From contig DGSC01000047.1 in NCBI GenBank assembly GCA_002391275.1, forward strand, positions 1 through 20,499: DNA of 20,499 bases. The letters are read 5' to 3'. A program made the translations under genes and the position numbers. This document shows positions 7,829 through 14,857 of the stretch, piece after piece (position 1 is the stretch's first letter; each line of letters starts with the position of its first letter). The notes under the pieces are model-generated. The model saw only the letters and a list, made by a program, of their open reading frames with translations, ran no database searches and was not told where the DNA came from. This stretch comes from Prevotellaceae bacterium UBA4372 (GTDB lineage Bacteria; Bacteroidota; Bacteroidia; Bacteroidales; Bacteroidaceae).

Positions 7829-7981
7829 AAAACTTATATAACTAACAAGTTACCCATATATAATTAAACATCTAATGAAAAGCATAAATTATTGTCGCCA
7901 CAGCTCATTTTCATAAAAAAAAACATACTACTCCAGGCTATGTTAAATCTGGCGCTACGATGAGCCGTAAGCAAGAAGGAA

Positions 7982-9109
7982 TCACAAAATCACCTTCTTG
8001 CCGTTGGCGATGAAAGCACCATTTGCGGAGCGACCAATGCGGCGACCGTCAAGGCTGTAAAAGGTATTTTTGCTTGTTTGTGCGGGCGCATCGTGGATAG
8101 CTGTTATTTCCTCCGTGAACGACAGCGTAACAGCGATATTACTCTGCCCAGCTTTCAGAAACGAACGAAGCTCAGCCTCCGTGAGCCCTTCTATCCGTCC
8201 CAGGTGTGTGTAGCTCCAGGAATTCTGGCCATACATTATACAGATGTTGTTGCCATTATAGAGGATGACATCGCCTGCCACTGCATTAATCTGCCGGTTG
8301 TCAGTAGGCAACGAGAAGCCTAATGCGCCCCATATTTCGAAGTCACCGTTGGAACTAAGAGTAACGGTGACGGGGCCCTCTTGCAGCCGTTCAACCAAGG
8401 CTTTAGTTGCTTCGTTGTTGGTTAGTGCCACACGCTGCGCCTGTCCGTCGATAGTAATAAACATATTCTTAATTTCTGCTGAGGTTTGAAAATCTTGTTT
8501 AGCAAGCCACTCGTCCACAAGAGATGGCATGCGGCTACGGTTGCCATCATTGATCCACAGGGCATCACCCATCCAAGTAGCATCAGGCACCAGTCGCCGG
8601 CAATCTGCCACCACCTGACCAATACTACTGCTGGAACTCGAAACAACAAGACCGATATGCTTTCCTGCCATCTGAGGACCATAGCTGAAAAGATAAGCCT
8701 GCATGATGGCTGCCATCTGGCTCCACCAAAGAGGGGTCACAATGATAATATTGTCGTAGCCCTGCAACGATACCGACACAGGATCGATGGCCGGATAGCT
8801 TGCTTCATCGTCGGGGGCTGCTTTGATAGCATTGAGCAGCTGTTTACCTAAGGCATAGCCGTTAGCCTCATAGCGTAGCCCTTTTTCGGCGGGCTTTATC
8901 TCTATGACGTCAGCCGTAATCTTACTGGTTAATGCGTCGACAATGTCGCGACAGTTGCCTGTATAGCTGTAGTATGCTACCAGCGTCTTGCCCATGTAGG
9001 TCGAAGGTTGTGCGTTTACTTCTGAAGTCTCACTGACACAGGACGCAATCGTCATCATCAGCATCACAGACAGCAATCTGTTTAAGAAAGTTTTCATTGA
9101 CTTTATCAT
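7982..9109 (-). CDS. Flavodoxin / cyclophilin-like fusion lipoprotein with C-terminal signal
   Basis: A 375-residue protein with four parts. Residues 1-24 are a signal peptide with a lipobox-like 'TIASC' (Cys24); a start at 9097 (Met5) is equally possible. Residues ~41-205 are a flavodoxin: 'VAYYSYTGNC' is the FMN phosphate loop and 'VTPLWWS' the second flavin contact. Residues ~214-332 match the bacterial cyclophilin-like domain ('ITIDGQ', 'GDVILYNGNNICIMYG', 'SYTHLGRI'). The end ('FYSLDGRRIG', 'GAFIANGKK') is the same short tail as on the large secreted protein. An envelope electron-transfer role is inferred; partners are unknown. A lipobox together with a sorting-type tail is unusual. Nine T on the minus strand (7915-7923) follow the gene, without a clear stem. 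Confidence 0.85.
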   Translation of the reverse strand: MIKSMKTFLNRLLSVMLMMTIASCVSETSEVNAQPSTYMGKTLVAYYSYTGNCRDIVDALTSKITADVIEIKPAEKGLRYEANGYALGKQLLNAIKAAPDDEASYPAIDPVSVSLQGYDNIIIVTPLWWSQMAAIMQAYLFSYGPQMAGKHIGLVVSSSSSSIGQVVADCRRLVPDATWMGDALWINDGNRSRMPSLVDEWLAKQDFQTSAEIKNMFITIDGQAQRVALTNNEATKALVERLQEGPVTVTLSSNGDFEIWGALGFSLPTDNRQINAVAGDVILYNGNNICIMYGQNSWSYTHLGRIEGLTEAELRSFLKAGQSNIAVTLSFTEEITAIHDAPAQTSKNTFYSLDGRRIGRSANGAFIANGKKVIL

Positions 9110-9446
9110 TTCGTTTATTTGTTATTCCACATCGTTTCAGCCTCTTTGGTAAGGCCTATTGGATTTTTGACGCTGCAAAGTAAAATCTTTTTTTCCATAT
9201 ATTATTTATATGTATTTCGGATTATCTTACCATTTTCACTGATTCGTGCCATTTTCATGATCCGGAAGCTTATATTTACGGCTTTCTGCCTTTATAAATT
9301 CATGGTTCACCACATCTCATTCCTCGCACAAGGTTCCTGCCCCTGACCATGTGGCAACCAGAATGAAGGTACAACATTATTGCCTTTTTCTTTTGGCCAA
9401 TAAAAATAAATGTCTACTTTTGCAACGAATTAAACCACAACAAGCT
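9110..9446. other. Divergent intergenic region between two lipoprotein genes
   Basis: This 337-base AT-rich gap separates the minus-strand flavodoxin fusion and the plus-strand transglutaminase-like gene. It holds the plus-strand promoter at 9393-9422. On the minus strand a weak TACTTTG lies at 9176-9182 with no -33 partner. CCATTTTCA occurs twice in direct orientation (9230-9238 and 9249-9257), spaced by 19 bases, and could be a regulator site. No gene is supported here. Confidence 0.5.
9393..9422 (+). promoter_or_regulatory. Promoter of the transglutaminase-like lipoprotein gene
   Basis: TTTG (9393-9396), 19 bases, then TACTTTG (9416-9422), which is the -7 box with one base fewer between TA and TTTG. 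It lies 24 bases before the ATG at 9447, which supports that start rather than the earlier ATG at 9351. Confidence 0.55.
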
Positions 9447-10769
9447 ATGAATATCAAATCTATTCCCTATCTCCTCATCCTTGCAGCATTCCTCGCTGCC
9501 TGTAGTAATGTAGATGACTTCAGCGAGATAACTGCTGACGCGACGTCCACCAACCAGCCCCGGCAGCCATTGCCCCAGGACGACCTATTCGCCAGGCGCA
9601 ATGGCGAGAAAAATCTTACCGGAGCCTGCACGAACCCCGACGACTACAACCGCTACTTCAACGACCCCGTAGTAGCCGAGCACGTCAACAAGCTCATGTG
9701 TGAGGCCGACACCAATATGGCCGCCAGCCTCAACGGCGTAGAGATAACCGACGAACATCTGGCAGAACTGAAGGAATATGTCGAGAACACAATACTCTCC
9801 ACAGAGACAAAGCAGTACGCCAAGATGATGACCATACTCAAATGGATCCGTGCCAACATCAAATACGACTACAACGATCAGGACGCCTACAGCGTATTCA
9901 TTAATCGTGTAGCTGTATGCCAAGGCTACTCAAACCTTATGGTGGCAATGCTCCACACACAAGGCATCAAAGCTACTGTAGCCACCGGTTTCCTCGCACA
10001 GTATGGTGGCCACGCATGGGTCTATGCCCTTGCCGACGGAACATGGTACGTAGCAGACCCTACAAATCGCAATACCGTCTACCGTATGAAGGCCGACATC
10101 AATCAGTATAAGTCCACCCTACAGCCTTGGAATATCGATATGCCCCTGGCCCGCGACGACAAATTCGTCTACGACTTCCGCGACAAACACTTTAACATAC
10201 GCCAAGTGCTCACCTCCGACGAACAGGTCAGCGTGCCCTATGGGGCTCTTGGATATCGCATCACCGCATTCGACCCTATCGACGGCATCAACGAGAACGT
10301 GCGTGAGCTTTACCTCAGCCTAAACATTGCCTCCATAGGCCAGTATGCCCTCGGGCTGAAGAACCACGGCCAAAACCTCACCGACATTTATGTTCTCAAC
10401 GCCGAGAACCACGTCATCAACGAGTTCGACGGATGCGTCTATAGCATAAAATACACCGCTTCTACGAAGAAGACAACCTACCTGAAGCTCCTCTACGTTC
10501 CCGGTGCTCGGCGCGAGATCAAATATCCTCCTGTGGCCGAGATTACCAGCAAACTCATCGAAGGCCTCCCAAACGTAGAAGTCATACGCTTCGACGAGAG
10601 TACCCTCCACTTCCAGGACTACGCCGTAACTGGCTGTCCCAACCTCAAGGAAATATATATCAACCAGAACGCCACCCTTAGCGGCAAAGCGTTCGACGAT
10701 CTCCCTGTTGGCTGCACCATAGTCCGCTACGACCCGCTCCAGACTGGCATTCGGCCCATATACATGTAA
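9447..10769 (+). CDS. Transglutaminase-like lipoprotein with LRR-like tail
   Basis: A 440-residue protein. The start at 9447 is preferred over 9351 because it opens a lipoprotein signal peptide (MNIKSIPYLLILAAFLAAC, lipidated Cys19) and follows a promoter. Residues ~130-215 form a transglutaminase/protease-like core: Cys158 ('VCQGYS'), His189 ('GGHAWV') and Asp204 ('VADPTN') have the order and spacing of the Cys-His-Asp triad. Residues ~255-435 look like BspA-type leucine-rich repeats ('LYLSLNIASIGQYAL', 'GCPNLKEIYI'), which usually bind proteins or surfaces. It is expected to sit in the outer envelope and act on peptides or crosslinks; the substrate is unknown. The gene is richer in C-ending codons than its neighbours. 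It is followed by a tiny open frame and a damaged ferredoxin gene. Confidence 0.85.
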   Translation: MNIKSIPYLLILAAFLAACSNVDDFSEITADATSTNQPRQPLPQDDLFARRNGEKNLTGACTNPDDYNRYFNDPVVAEHVNKLMCEADTNMAASLNGVEITDEHLAELKEYVENTILSTETKQYAKMMTILKWIRANIKYDYNDQDAYSVFINRVAVCQGYSNLMVAMLHTQGIKATVATGFLAQYGGHAWVYALADGTWYVADPTNRNTVYRMKADINQYKSTLQPWNIDMPLARDDKFVYDFRDKHFNIRQVLTSDEQVSVPYGALGYRITAFDPIDGINENVRELYLSLNIASIGQYALGLKNHGQNLTDIYVLNAENHVINEFDGCVYSIKYTASTKKTTYLKLLYVPGARREIKYPPVAEITSKLIEGLPNVEVIRFDESTLHFQDYAVTGCPNLKEIYINQNATLSGKAFDDLPVGCTIVRYDPLQTGIRPIYM

Positions 10770-10780
10770 TGCAAACGTTA

Positions 10781-10867
10781 ATGCATGATAATTCCATGAA
10801 ACAGCAAGCAATGCAAGAACAAGAACGACTGAATATTGTCAATGAATATTTTTTGAGTTTGAAATAG
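10781..10867 (+). CDS. Possible 28-codon small ORF upstream of the EFR1 gene
   Basis: An ATG at 10781 opens 28 codons (MHDNSMKQQAMQEQERLN...) ending in TAG at 10865-10867, two bases before the ATG of the damaged EFR1 gene. A second in-frame ATG lies at 10796. It is hydrophilic and helix-prone. The tight spacing suggests a leader or coupled peptide, but length alone makes chance likely, and I recognise no family. Confidence 0.25.
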   Translation: MHDNSMKQQAMQEQERLNIVNEYFLSLK

Positions 10868-10869
10868 CT

Positions 10870-11654
10870 ATGATCTTCTATTTTTCTGCTACAGGAAACA
10901 GCAAACATGTTGCTGAACGATTGGCCTCCGCTCTTCATGAGACGTGATGTCGATTGAGTCTGCCTGAACGGATATCGTGCTCAAGGAGGGAGAGCATCTG
11001 GGACTGGTAACTCCGACCCACTGGAATGAACTGCCGATACTGGTTCGAGAGTTCATCCGCAAGGTTAACGTCCACACCACTCAGAAGAACTACGTTTTCA
11101 CCGTAGCCACCTATGGCATGTTGCAGGGCTTTGTATGTGAAGATGCACGCCGGGAATTCGAGCAACGAGGCATTCGTATGACTGCCGGCTATAGTGTTAA
11201 GATGCCGGACACATGGACACCAATCTTCGACTTGAGCAATCCACAAAAGGTACAGAAACAGGTAGATGATGCCGAACCGCAAATCGACCGTATTATTGAG
11301 ATGATAAAAGGAGGTGTGGAAGGTAACCGCAGCCATCACAGGATGCCTTATTGCCTACATGTAGTTACGGATCGGATGCTCCATTACGAAAGGCAAACTA
11401 AGTTTTTCGGTGTGGATGAGAAACGCTGCATAGGCTGCGGGATGTGTGCAAAGAAATGTCCCGTTCAGGCTATTGAAATGCATGATATAGCCCCCAAGAA
11501 TGAGGTTAACATGACTGGCAAACTACCTGTGTGGACGGCAGAACGCTGTGCAATATGCTTGGGGTGCTTACACCGATGCCCAAAGTTTGCAATCAACTAC
11601 AACAACAAGACTCAGAAGCACGGGCAGTATCTCCATAGTAAATATGCCAGATGA
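10870..11654 (+). pseudogene. EFR1-type flavodoxin-ferredoxin, frameshifted with an early stop
   Basis: The ATG at 10870 starts a flavodoxin with the FMN loop 'FYFSATGNSKHVAERL', but this frame stops at TGA 10945-10947. The homologous continuation ('MSIESA' then 'TDIVLKEGE') is in another frame from 10947 and has a second TGA at 10965-10967. After that the frame is open to 11654 and carries the rest of the flavodoxin fold plus two [4Fe-4S] sites, CIGCGMCAKKCP and CAICLGCLHRCP. Intact members of this family join a flavodoxin half to a two-cluster ferredoxin and move electrons between flavin and FeS centres. Two lesions within 25 bases suggest inactivation, although a local sequencing error is possible. 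A GTG at 10977 could start a shortened product without the FMN loop. Confidence 0.75.
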
Positions 11655-11728
11655 ATAAGGCGAGAAGGGCCTCTGGAAACGGCACAAGAAATTTAACTCT
11701 TTCTATATGATGATTATGCCTCAAAAGT

Positions 11729-12037
11729 TCAATCGACCACTTCGATATAGAAGCTTACAGGGCGAAAACCATCATTGCAGCTGATCATGGCACTCATGGG
11801 ATTCTGCATCCAACCTTCATAAAAGTTGCCTTCACCTCGTGCTAGTGCTTCCACAAACTCGTGCATAGACGACCAAGCAGAAGGACACATCCCTTCGGGA
11901 CATTTTGCATCAACGGAAAGCCACGTCTGCCCTACCCTGACATCACAGGGATGCTCGATAGGGTTTTCGTATTTCGCCATCAAATCAGTGTATTCCGTTT
12001 GGCGGACAACTGTAATTCGCACTTTATTCATCGTCAA
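11729..12037 (-). CDS. TIGR04076 family protein
   Basis: A 102-residue cytoplasmic protein. The order of motifs fits the TIGR04076 family: an N-terminal strand 'KVRITVVRQ', then 'HPCDVRVGQTW', 'PEGMCPSAW' and a C-terminal 'SCNDGFRPVSFYIE'. Conserved cysteines appear at about residues 31, 46, 51 and 87. The family has no established function; its conserved Cys and acidic residues suggest metal binding. Met1 and Met3 are both possible starts (12037 or 12031). It is the last of three small minus-strand genes and converges on the EFR1 pseudogene with a 74-base gap and no clear terminator. Confidence 0.75.
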   Translation of the reverse strand: MTMNKVRITVVRQTEYTDLMAKYENPIEHPCDVRVGQTWLSVDAKCPEGMCPSAWSSMHEFVEALARGEGNFYEGWMQNPMSAMISCNDGFRPVSFYIEVVD

Positions 12038-12135
12038 CGAACAATGGCTGTGCTTCGCATGTCATGTCAAGACGACGAAAGCACAGGAGTATCAATGAAA
12101 AGGCTATATTTATTAAAGAGGCTGTATACAGACAA

Positions 12136-12318
12136 TTAATACTTGTAGAAATTATACTTCTGACGAAGCTCTTCCTGTTTTTCTGCGGGAAGTGACTTAA
12201 AATAGCCACGCCAACTAGGACAGAAATTAATCTGCCACCGCCAGAAGCGTCCTATGAGCGACTTAGGATTCTTTTCGTACTGAGCACGTAGCTTGCAGTT
12301 TTCACAAGGATATTTCAT
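12136..12318 (-). CDS. Conserved 60-residue Cys-motif protein
   Basis: A 60-residue basic, aromatic-rich protein beginning 'MKYPCENCKLRAQYEKNP' with a CxxC pair (Cys5, Cys8) and a further Cys at about 33 ('INFCPSWRGYF'). The frame is open upstream to 12498, but that part overlaps the thioredoxin gene in another frame, so the Met at 12318 is taken as the start. Very similar small proteins occur in other Bacteroidales, as I recall, without known function; three cysteines suggest metal or redox binding. It lies 64 bases after an exported thioredoxin gene and 98 bases before a TIGR04076 gene, all on the minus strand. Confidence 0.7.
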   Translation of the reverse strand: MKYPCENCKLRAQYEKNPKSLIGRFWRWQINFCPSWRGYFKSLPAEKQEELRQKYNFYKY

Positions 12319-12382
12319 ATTGAAAAGTTTGGTAATAAAAACGGAATATGAACATAGAAATATGACAGACTGTTCACAGCCA

Positions 12383-12868
12383 TCAAACAGCCTCAGGAAT
12401 CCAGCAATTAAAGAAGCGAAGCACGCGATCGTGGCTGTAGCCTTGTCCTTCTTCAAGGAAACTCGAATCCTGGATATGTATGACCTCTCCCTTTTCATTA
12501 AGAATCACGAAAACAGGAAAGCCAAAACGAGCCGGATTGTTTAGCCGTTTCATCAACATCGAGGCCTCAGTTGAATTATCCACTTTACGAGGGTCGTAGT
12601 TGACATGAATATATACATAATGCTGAGCTATGACATTGGCTATAGCCGTGTCTTTTTCTATAAAATCGGCAAAACGCAAGCACCAAGGACACCAATTACC
12701 GCCCACCTGACATACCACATGCTTTTTCTCTGCTTGTGCTTTCGTTATCGCCTTGTCAATCTGCTCAAGAGGGTTGACGTTTTCGTCATAGACCTTTTTC
12801 AAGGCTGTCTGAGCATTCACACTGATGAACAATGTCATCATCAAGAATATTGATAACACCTTGCGCAT
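12383..12868 (-). CDS. Exported thioredoxin-fold protein (WCPWC)
   Basis: A 161-residue protein with a signal peptide (MRKVLSIFLMMTLFISVNA, cleavage before Gln20) and a thioredoxin fold. The active site is W-C60-P-W-C63, and the cis-proline is Pro118 in 'FGFPVFVI'. Exported thioredoxins with this arrangement reduce or isomerise disulfides in periplasmic proteins; the charged segment after the active site resembles the DsbD-gamma-like and thioredoxin_7 types. No DsbD-type membrane partner is present in the window. It is the first gene of a likely three-gene minus-strand unit. Its substrates are unknown. Confidence 0.85.
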   Translation of the reverse strand: MRKVLSIFLMMTLFISVNAQTALKKVYDENVNPLEQIDKAITKAQAEKKHVVCQVGGNWCPWCLRFADFIEKDTAIANVIAQHYVYIHVNYDPRKVDNSTEASMLMKRLNNPARFGFPVFVILNEKGEVIHIQDSSFLEEGQGYSHDRVLRFFNCWIPEAV

Positions 12869-13075
12869 AATAGATAATAGATGGGTAATATTTGATTATT
12901 GGGTTCGTTAAAAGCTGCTACGACATCGAAATTTTATGGCCACAAAAATAAATAAAAAGAATGAATGATGAGCAAATTAAGATGATTCTATTGCTTTTGA
13001 TCAAACTTTTTATGATTTTTTGAGATGTTGAATGACAGTAGCATCATGCTAAACGAAAAAGAAGTCGTGTATGTT

Positions 13076-13696
13076 CTACTTGCCGGCTACTATCTTTTGC
13101 AATTCATCGAGCATTGTAGCAGGAAGCGCAAAACGCTTGTCGGGTGAATCCACGTGTAGAGCAGCAAGAAAATGAGGAAGCTCTTTCTTATAGACTTCCT
13201 TCATGTGGAGGTTCGCTTCATTGGCATCATGATGAAATGAGTAGGTGATGTTGGCCATACGATCAGCTAATTTTATAAAAGGTGCGTATGGCACCTCACG
13301 TATACCTTGATAGTAGTGTTCGCCGGCTCTCTCTGCACGGGTTCGTCCTTTGTCGTTTGTTAACGCATAGACGATCTCAGTTGACATAAATGCTTGTTCC
13401 TTACTCATCAACTCACGAGCAACAGCCATAACATCATTATACGTGAGGCGGGCATCTTCTATACTATCATGATAATAAGCACCAAAGAAGATAGGCAACA
13501 CATCATCTTCAGATGCACACACCTCATGGCCATAACGACGGACAAAGGAGACGACCATGTCGAGGTGATAGCCGTAAGGATGAATTTTATCATAGGTCTG
13601 ATTAACATTTTCATGAACAGCATGGGCAGAGTGCTTTATCTGCTCAATCTTATTGGAGTATTTACTGATGCTATTCAAAAAGAGTTGTGCAGTCAT
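13076..13696 (-). CDS. SpoT/MESH1-like HD hydrolase
   Basis: A 206-residue all-helical HD-domain protein. The metal and catalytic residues follow the pattern of the hydrolase half of RelA/SpoT proteins and of MESH1: His44 ('GYHLDMV'), His76-Asp77 ('YYHDSIED'), Glu80-Asp81 and Asp145 ('KLADRMAN'). In characterised relatives the Glu-Asp pair takes part in removing pyrophosphate from (p)ppGpp. No synthetase or regulatory domain is present, so if the activity holds this would be a small alarmone hydrolase; another 3'-nucleotide substrate (MESH1 also takes NADPH) cannot be excluded. The family call is strong; the substrate is inferred. The gene stands alone, 207 bases downstream of the start region of the thioredoxin gene. 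Confidence 0.8.
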   Translation of the reverse strand: MTAQLFLNSISKYSNKIEQIKHSAHAVHENVNQTYDKIHPYGYHLDMVVSFVRRYGHEVCASEDDVLPIFFGAYYHDSIEDARLTYNDVMAVARELMSKEQAFMSTEIVYALTNDKGRTRAERAGEHYYQGIREVPYAPFIKLADRMANITYSFHHDANEANLHMKEVYKKELPHFLAALHVDSPDKRFALPATMLDELQKIVAGK

Positions 13697-13774
13697 AGGC
13701 TAATTGAATAAAGAGATTCCAAAAACAAAGTTGAAAAGGTGATAAAAATGTAAGGCTCAAAAACACTGGATGAG

Positions 13775-14071
13775 TCATAACAGCAACGCTTCAAGCCTGT
13801 CAACAGCCGAAGCGAGGTCGTCGTTAAAATGCAGATGATCGAGAAGAAAATCAGGACGTCCACAAGAGATAATGGATAACAGTATTGGATTCATGCTCTC
13901 GACATACGATGCAACAGCCCACTCTATGTCGTCGCGTTGCCATTGTAGAGACGAATGGATATACACATTCCGCTTCTGATGAAAGAAACTGTAAGCTGTT
14001 TCTATACTGTCCTTCAGCTCTGGAAGCACGACATTTTTCTGAAACTGGTCCAGATTGTTATCCATTATCAT
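13775..14071 (-). CDS. Hypothetical protein, translationally coupled to DUF4250
   Basis: A 98-residue soluble, acidic protein that I do not recognise. It begins 'MIMDNNLDQFQKNVV' and has a mainly helical pattern with an aromatic middle ('SSLQWQRDDIEWAVASYVESM'). Its ATG overlaps the TGA of the DUF4250 gene by four bases (ATGA at 14068-14071), a strong sign of coupled translation and that the frame is real. An alternative start at 14065 would break the overlap. A shared role with the DUF4250 protein is inference. Confidence 0.6.
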   Translation of the reverse strand: MIMDNNLDQFQKNVVLPELKDSIETAYSFFHQKRNVYIHSSLQWQRDDIEWAVASYVESMNPILLSIISCGRPDFLLDHLHFNDDLASAVDRLEALLL

Positions 14072-14268
14072 TGGTCAAATCCTATTGGTCTGAACTGCTT
14101 TTGCGCTTCACAATAGACGTAACCATTGTCAGCCAGATAAGATTTCATCTCATCAACATTACGATCGAACGCATAACAGAGAGATTCGATAGAATCGTAC
14201 TCTTCATCGCGGAGAAACATGTTTACGGTAGACACCAACATTGCGGCATCATGGGGCAAATAATCCAT
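14068..14268 (-). CDS. DUF4250 domain protein
   Basis: A 66-residue protein taken from the Met at 14268 ('MDYLPHDAAMLVSTVNMFLRD'), which matches the usual opening of DUF4250 proteins; a Met seven codons earlier (14289) would add an atypical leader. It continues 'SIESLCYAFDRNVDEMKSYLADNGYVYCEAQKQF', typical of the whole domain, which looks like a small winged-helix-like unit. The function is not established. It overlaps the downstream 98-residue gene by four bases. Upstream it is divergent from the 17-residue-repeat protein gene, with a short shared regulatory gap. Confidence 0.75.
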   Translation of the reverse strand: MDYLPHDAAMLVSTVNMFLRDEEYDSIESLCYAFDRNVDEMKSYLADNGYVYCEAQKQFRPIGFDQ

Positions 14269-14310
14269 TTTTGAAAAGGTTTTAATCAATTATGAGTTTT
14301 TAACAGTTCT

Positions 14311-14345
14311 ATTACTTCTGTAATGAGTTTATGTCAATATATTTG
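14311..14345 (+). promoter_or_regulatory. Promoter of the repeat-protein gene, with possible operator
   Basis: TATATTTG at 14338-14345 is a full match to TAnnTTTG and lies 31 bases before the ATG at 14377, which supports that start over 14323. The -33 box is weak. A small inverted repeat ATTAC-ttct-GTAAT at 14311-14324 lies where the -33 element would be and could be a regulator site shared with the divergent DUF4250 gene. Confidence 0.55.
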
Positions 14346-14376
14346 CAGCAAGATAAGTAACAAAAATTATGTACGC

Positions 14377-14790
14377 ATGAAAAAATTATTATTAAGTTTC
14401 ATGATATATATTGCGTTATTCCCAGCAGTAGTAACTGCGCAGACGATTCGCAATAGCAGCAATGCATCCATAGCCAGGATTGAAAGTGACGGAACCGTTC
14501 GAAACAGCAGCAACTCCGTAGTGGCTCGCATTAGCAGCAGCGGCGACATTCGCGATAGCAGCAACAGGTACTTAGGCAAGGTTGAGAGCGACGGCACCAT
14601 ACGCAACAGCGGCAATTCATACGTCGGAAAAGTGGAACAGGATGGCACCGTCCGCAACAGCAACAACGCCTGTATTGGTAAGGTGAGCCCAGACGGTACA
14701 GTTCGCGATAGCAGCAATCGTACTATAGGCTATGCCAAAGGGGTTCCTACACGCTATGCAGCCTTGTACTTCTTCTTTTCGCAGCTGTGA
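14377..14790 (+). CDS. Exported protein of six 17-residue repeats
   Basis: A 137-residue protein with a signal peptide (MKKLLLSFMIYIALFPAVVTA, cleavage before Gln22). Residues 24-125 are six exact-length repeats of 17 residues, each of the form [IV]-R-[ND]-S-[SG]-N-x-x-[ILV]-[AG]-[RKY]-x4-G-[TD]. In DNA this is six 51-base units at 14446-14751. A repeat of short strands with Gly and Asn turns suggests a beta-solenoid or beta-roll; that is inference. The tail 'RYAALYFFFSQL' is aromatic and recalls ends of similar Bacteroidetes proteins. No enzyme motif is present. The start at 14377 is chosen by the signal peptide and the promoter just upstream. Confidence 0.8.
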   Translation: MKKLLLSFMIYIALFPAVVTAQTIRNSSNASIARIESDGTVRNSSNSVVARISSSGDIRDSSNRYLGKVESDGTIRNSGNSYVGKVEQDGTVRNSNNACIGKVSPDGTVRDSSNRTIGYAKGVPTRYAALYFFFSQL

Positions 14791-14812
14791 TAGCAGATTG
14801 CCTTTCATCTCT

Positions 14813-14833
14813 TTGCGGGCTCTACTGCCGCAA
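14813..14833. other. Hairpin between convergent genes
   Basis: TTGCGG (14813-14818) and CCGCAA (14828-14833) form a 6-bp stem with a 9-base loop in the 67-base gap between the repeat-protein gene and the acetyltransferase gene. There is no T tract on either side, so a terminator role is uncertain. Confidence 0.35.
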
Positions 14834-14857
14834 GACCAAGAATGCCTGATGGATATA

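Noticed and set aside
9351..9446. Earlier start for the transglutaminase-like protein
   Set aside because: It would put 32 residues before a clear lipoprotein signal peptide and lies across the promoter.
9585..9923. 112-codon minus-strand ORF inside the transglutaminase-like gene
   Set aside because: It is a low-complexity Val-rich antisense reading of a GC-ending codon-biased gene with no family resemblance.
10965..10967. In-frame TGA as selenocysteine codon in the EFR1 gene
   Set aside because: A frameshift lies just upstream, the position is not a catalytic Cys site, and no selenocysteine insertion hairpin was apparent.
12319..12498. N-terminal extension of the 60-residue Cys-motif protein
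   Set aside because: The extra part overlaps the thioredoxin gene in another frame; the conserved portion begins at the Met at 12318.
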